From: an uncultured Clostridia bacterium
Lineage (GTDB): Bacteria > Bacillota > Clostridia > Oscillospirales > Ruminococcaceae
Length of the DNA stretch: 5,915 nt
NCBI GenBank assembly: GCA_946535685.1
Contig: CAMNDR010000071.1
Span: 1 to 5,915, forward strand
Direction of reading: 5' to 3'
This document shows positions 5,844 to 5,915 of the stretch, piece after piece. Numbering within the stretch: position 1 is the stretch's first letter; every line of letters starts with the position of its first letter. The position numbers and the translations under genes were made by a program. The notes under the pieces are model-generated. The model saw only the letters and a program-made list of their open reading frames with translations. It made no database searches and was not told the DNA's origin.

Positions 5844-5889
5844 AAAAAGTGATTTTGCAGGGTTCGGGGTGCAGGGGCGAAGCCCCTGC
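5844..5889 (+). repeat. Palindromic G/C-rich dispersed repeat, right copy
   Basis: Bases 5844-5869 match the reverse complement of 4700-4725 at 22 of 26 positions. They are followed by a perfect 8-bp hairpin, GCAGGGGC (5871-5878) with GCCCCTGC (5882-5889) and the loop GAA. No T tract follows. With the left copy it brackets the LRR gene in inverted orientation. Non-coding as far as can be seen. Confidence 0.62.
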
Positions 5890-5915
5890 GAAATATAGCC
5901 CCCTCCCCGATGGGG

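Noticed and set aside
5901..5915. CCCC-GAT-GGGG palindrome at the right window edge
   Set aside because: Only four pairs are visible before the sequence ends. It may extend into a longer hairpin of the same repeat class, but the window does not show it.

Overview
The window looks like chromosome of an anaerobic Gram-positive Clostridia, most likely a Ruminococcus-like member of the Oscillospiraceae. The evidence is strong AGGAGG-type ribosome binding sites, a Firmicutes gene set (RecD2, ComF, MreB, ComEA-like), and a secreted BspA-type leucine-rich-repeat protein ending in a dockerin-like calcium loop, which is common in ruminococci. Base composition is moderately GC-rich throughout and looks uniform. 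No gene stands out as recently acquired. The genus is an inference.

Left and middle (positions 1-4455, minus strand) is one apparent operon read right to left: recD2 (2203-4455), comF (1512-2234), mreB-like (354-1373) and a ComEA-like helix-hairpin-helix protein (357 down to 1, cut by the window edge). It starts from a near-consensus promoter (TTGCAA, 17 bases, TATAAT) at 4499-4527. comF starts inside the 3' end of recD2. The ComEA-like gene overlaps the mreB stop as ATGA. Only the comF-mreB junction has a real gap (138 bases), and it is filled with three consecutive hairpins. Three of the four products belong to DNA-handling families: a 5'-3' helicase, a competence-associated phosphoribosyltransferase-fold protein and a membrane-anchored DNA-binding protein. 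The fourth is an actin-like cytoskeletal ATPase. The grouping suggests a link between DNA uptake or processing and the cell envelope, but that is inference.

Right (4776-5807, plus strand) is a divergently transcribed gene for a secreted protein of 343 residues. It has a signal peptide, a leucine-rich-repeat array with an exact 23-residue period, and half of a dockerin. A strong hairpin sits directly after its stop codon. Palindromic G/C-rich repeats that share a 26-base segment (22 of 26 identical, inverted) lie on both sides of this gene. The 320-base divergent intergenic region holds the recD2 promoter and one of these repeats.

I saw no RNA genes, CRISPR array, transposase or phage genes. 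The window is mostly ordinary. The most interesting items are the dispersed palindromic repeats, the hairpin-filled comF-mreB gap and the unusual company of mreB.
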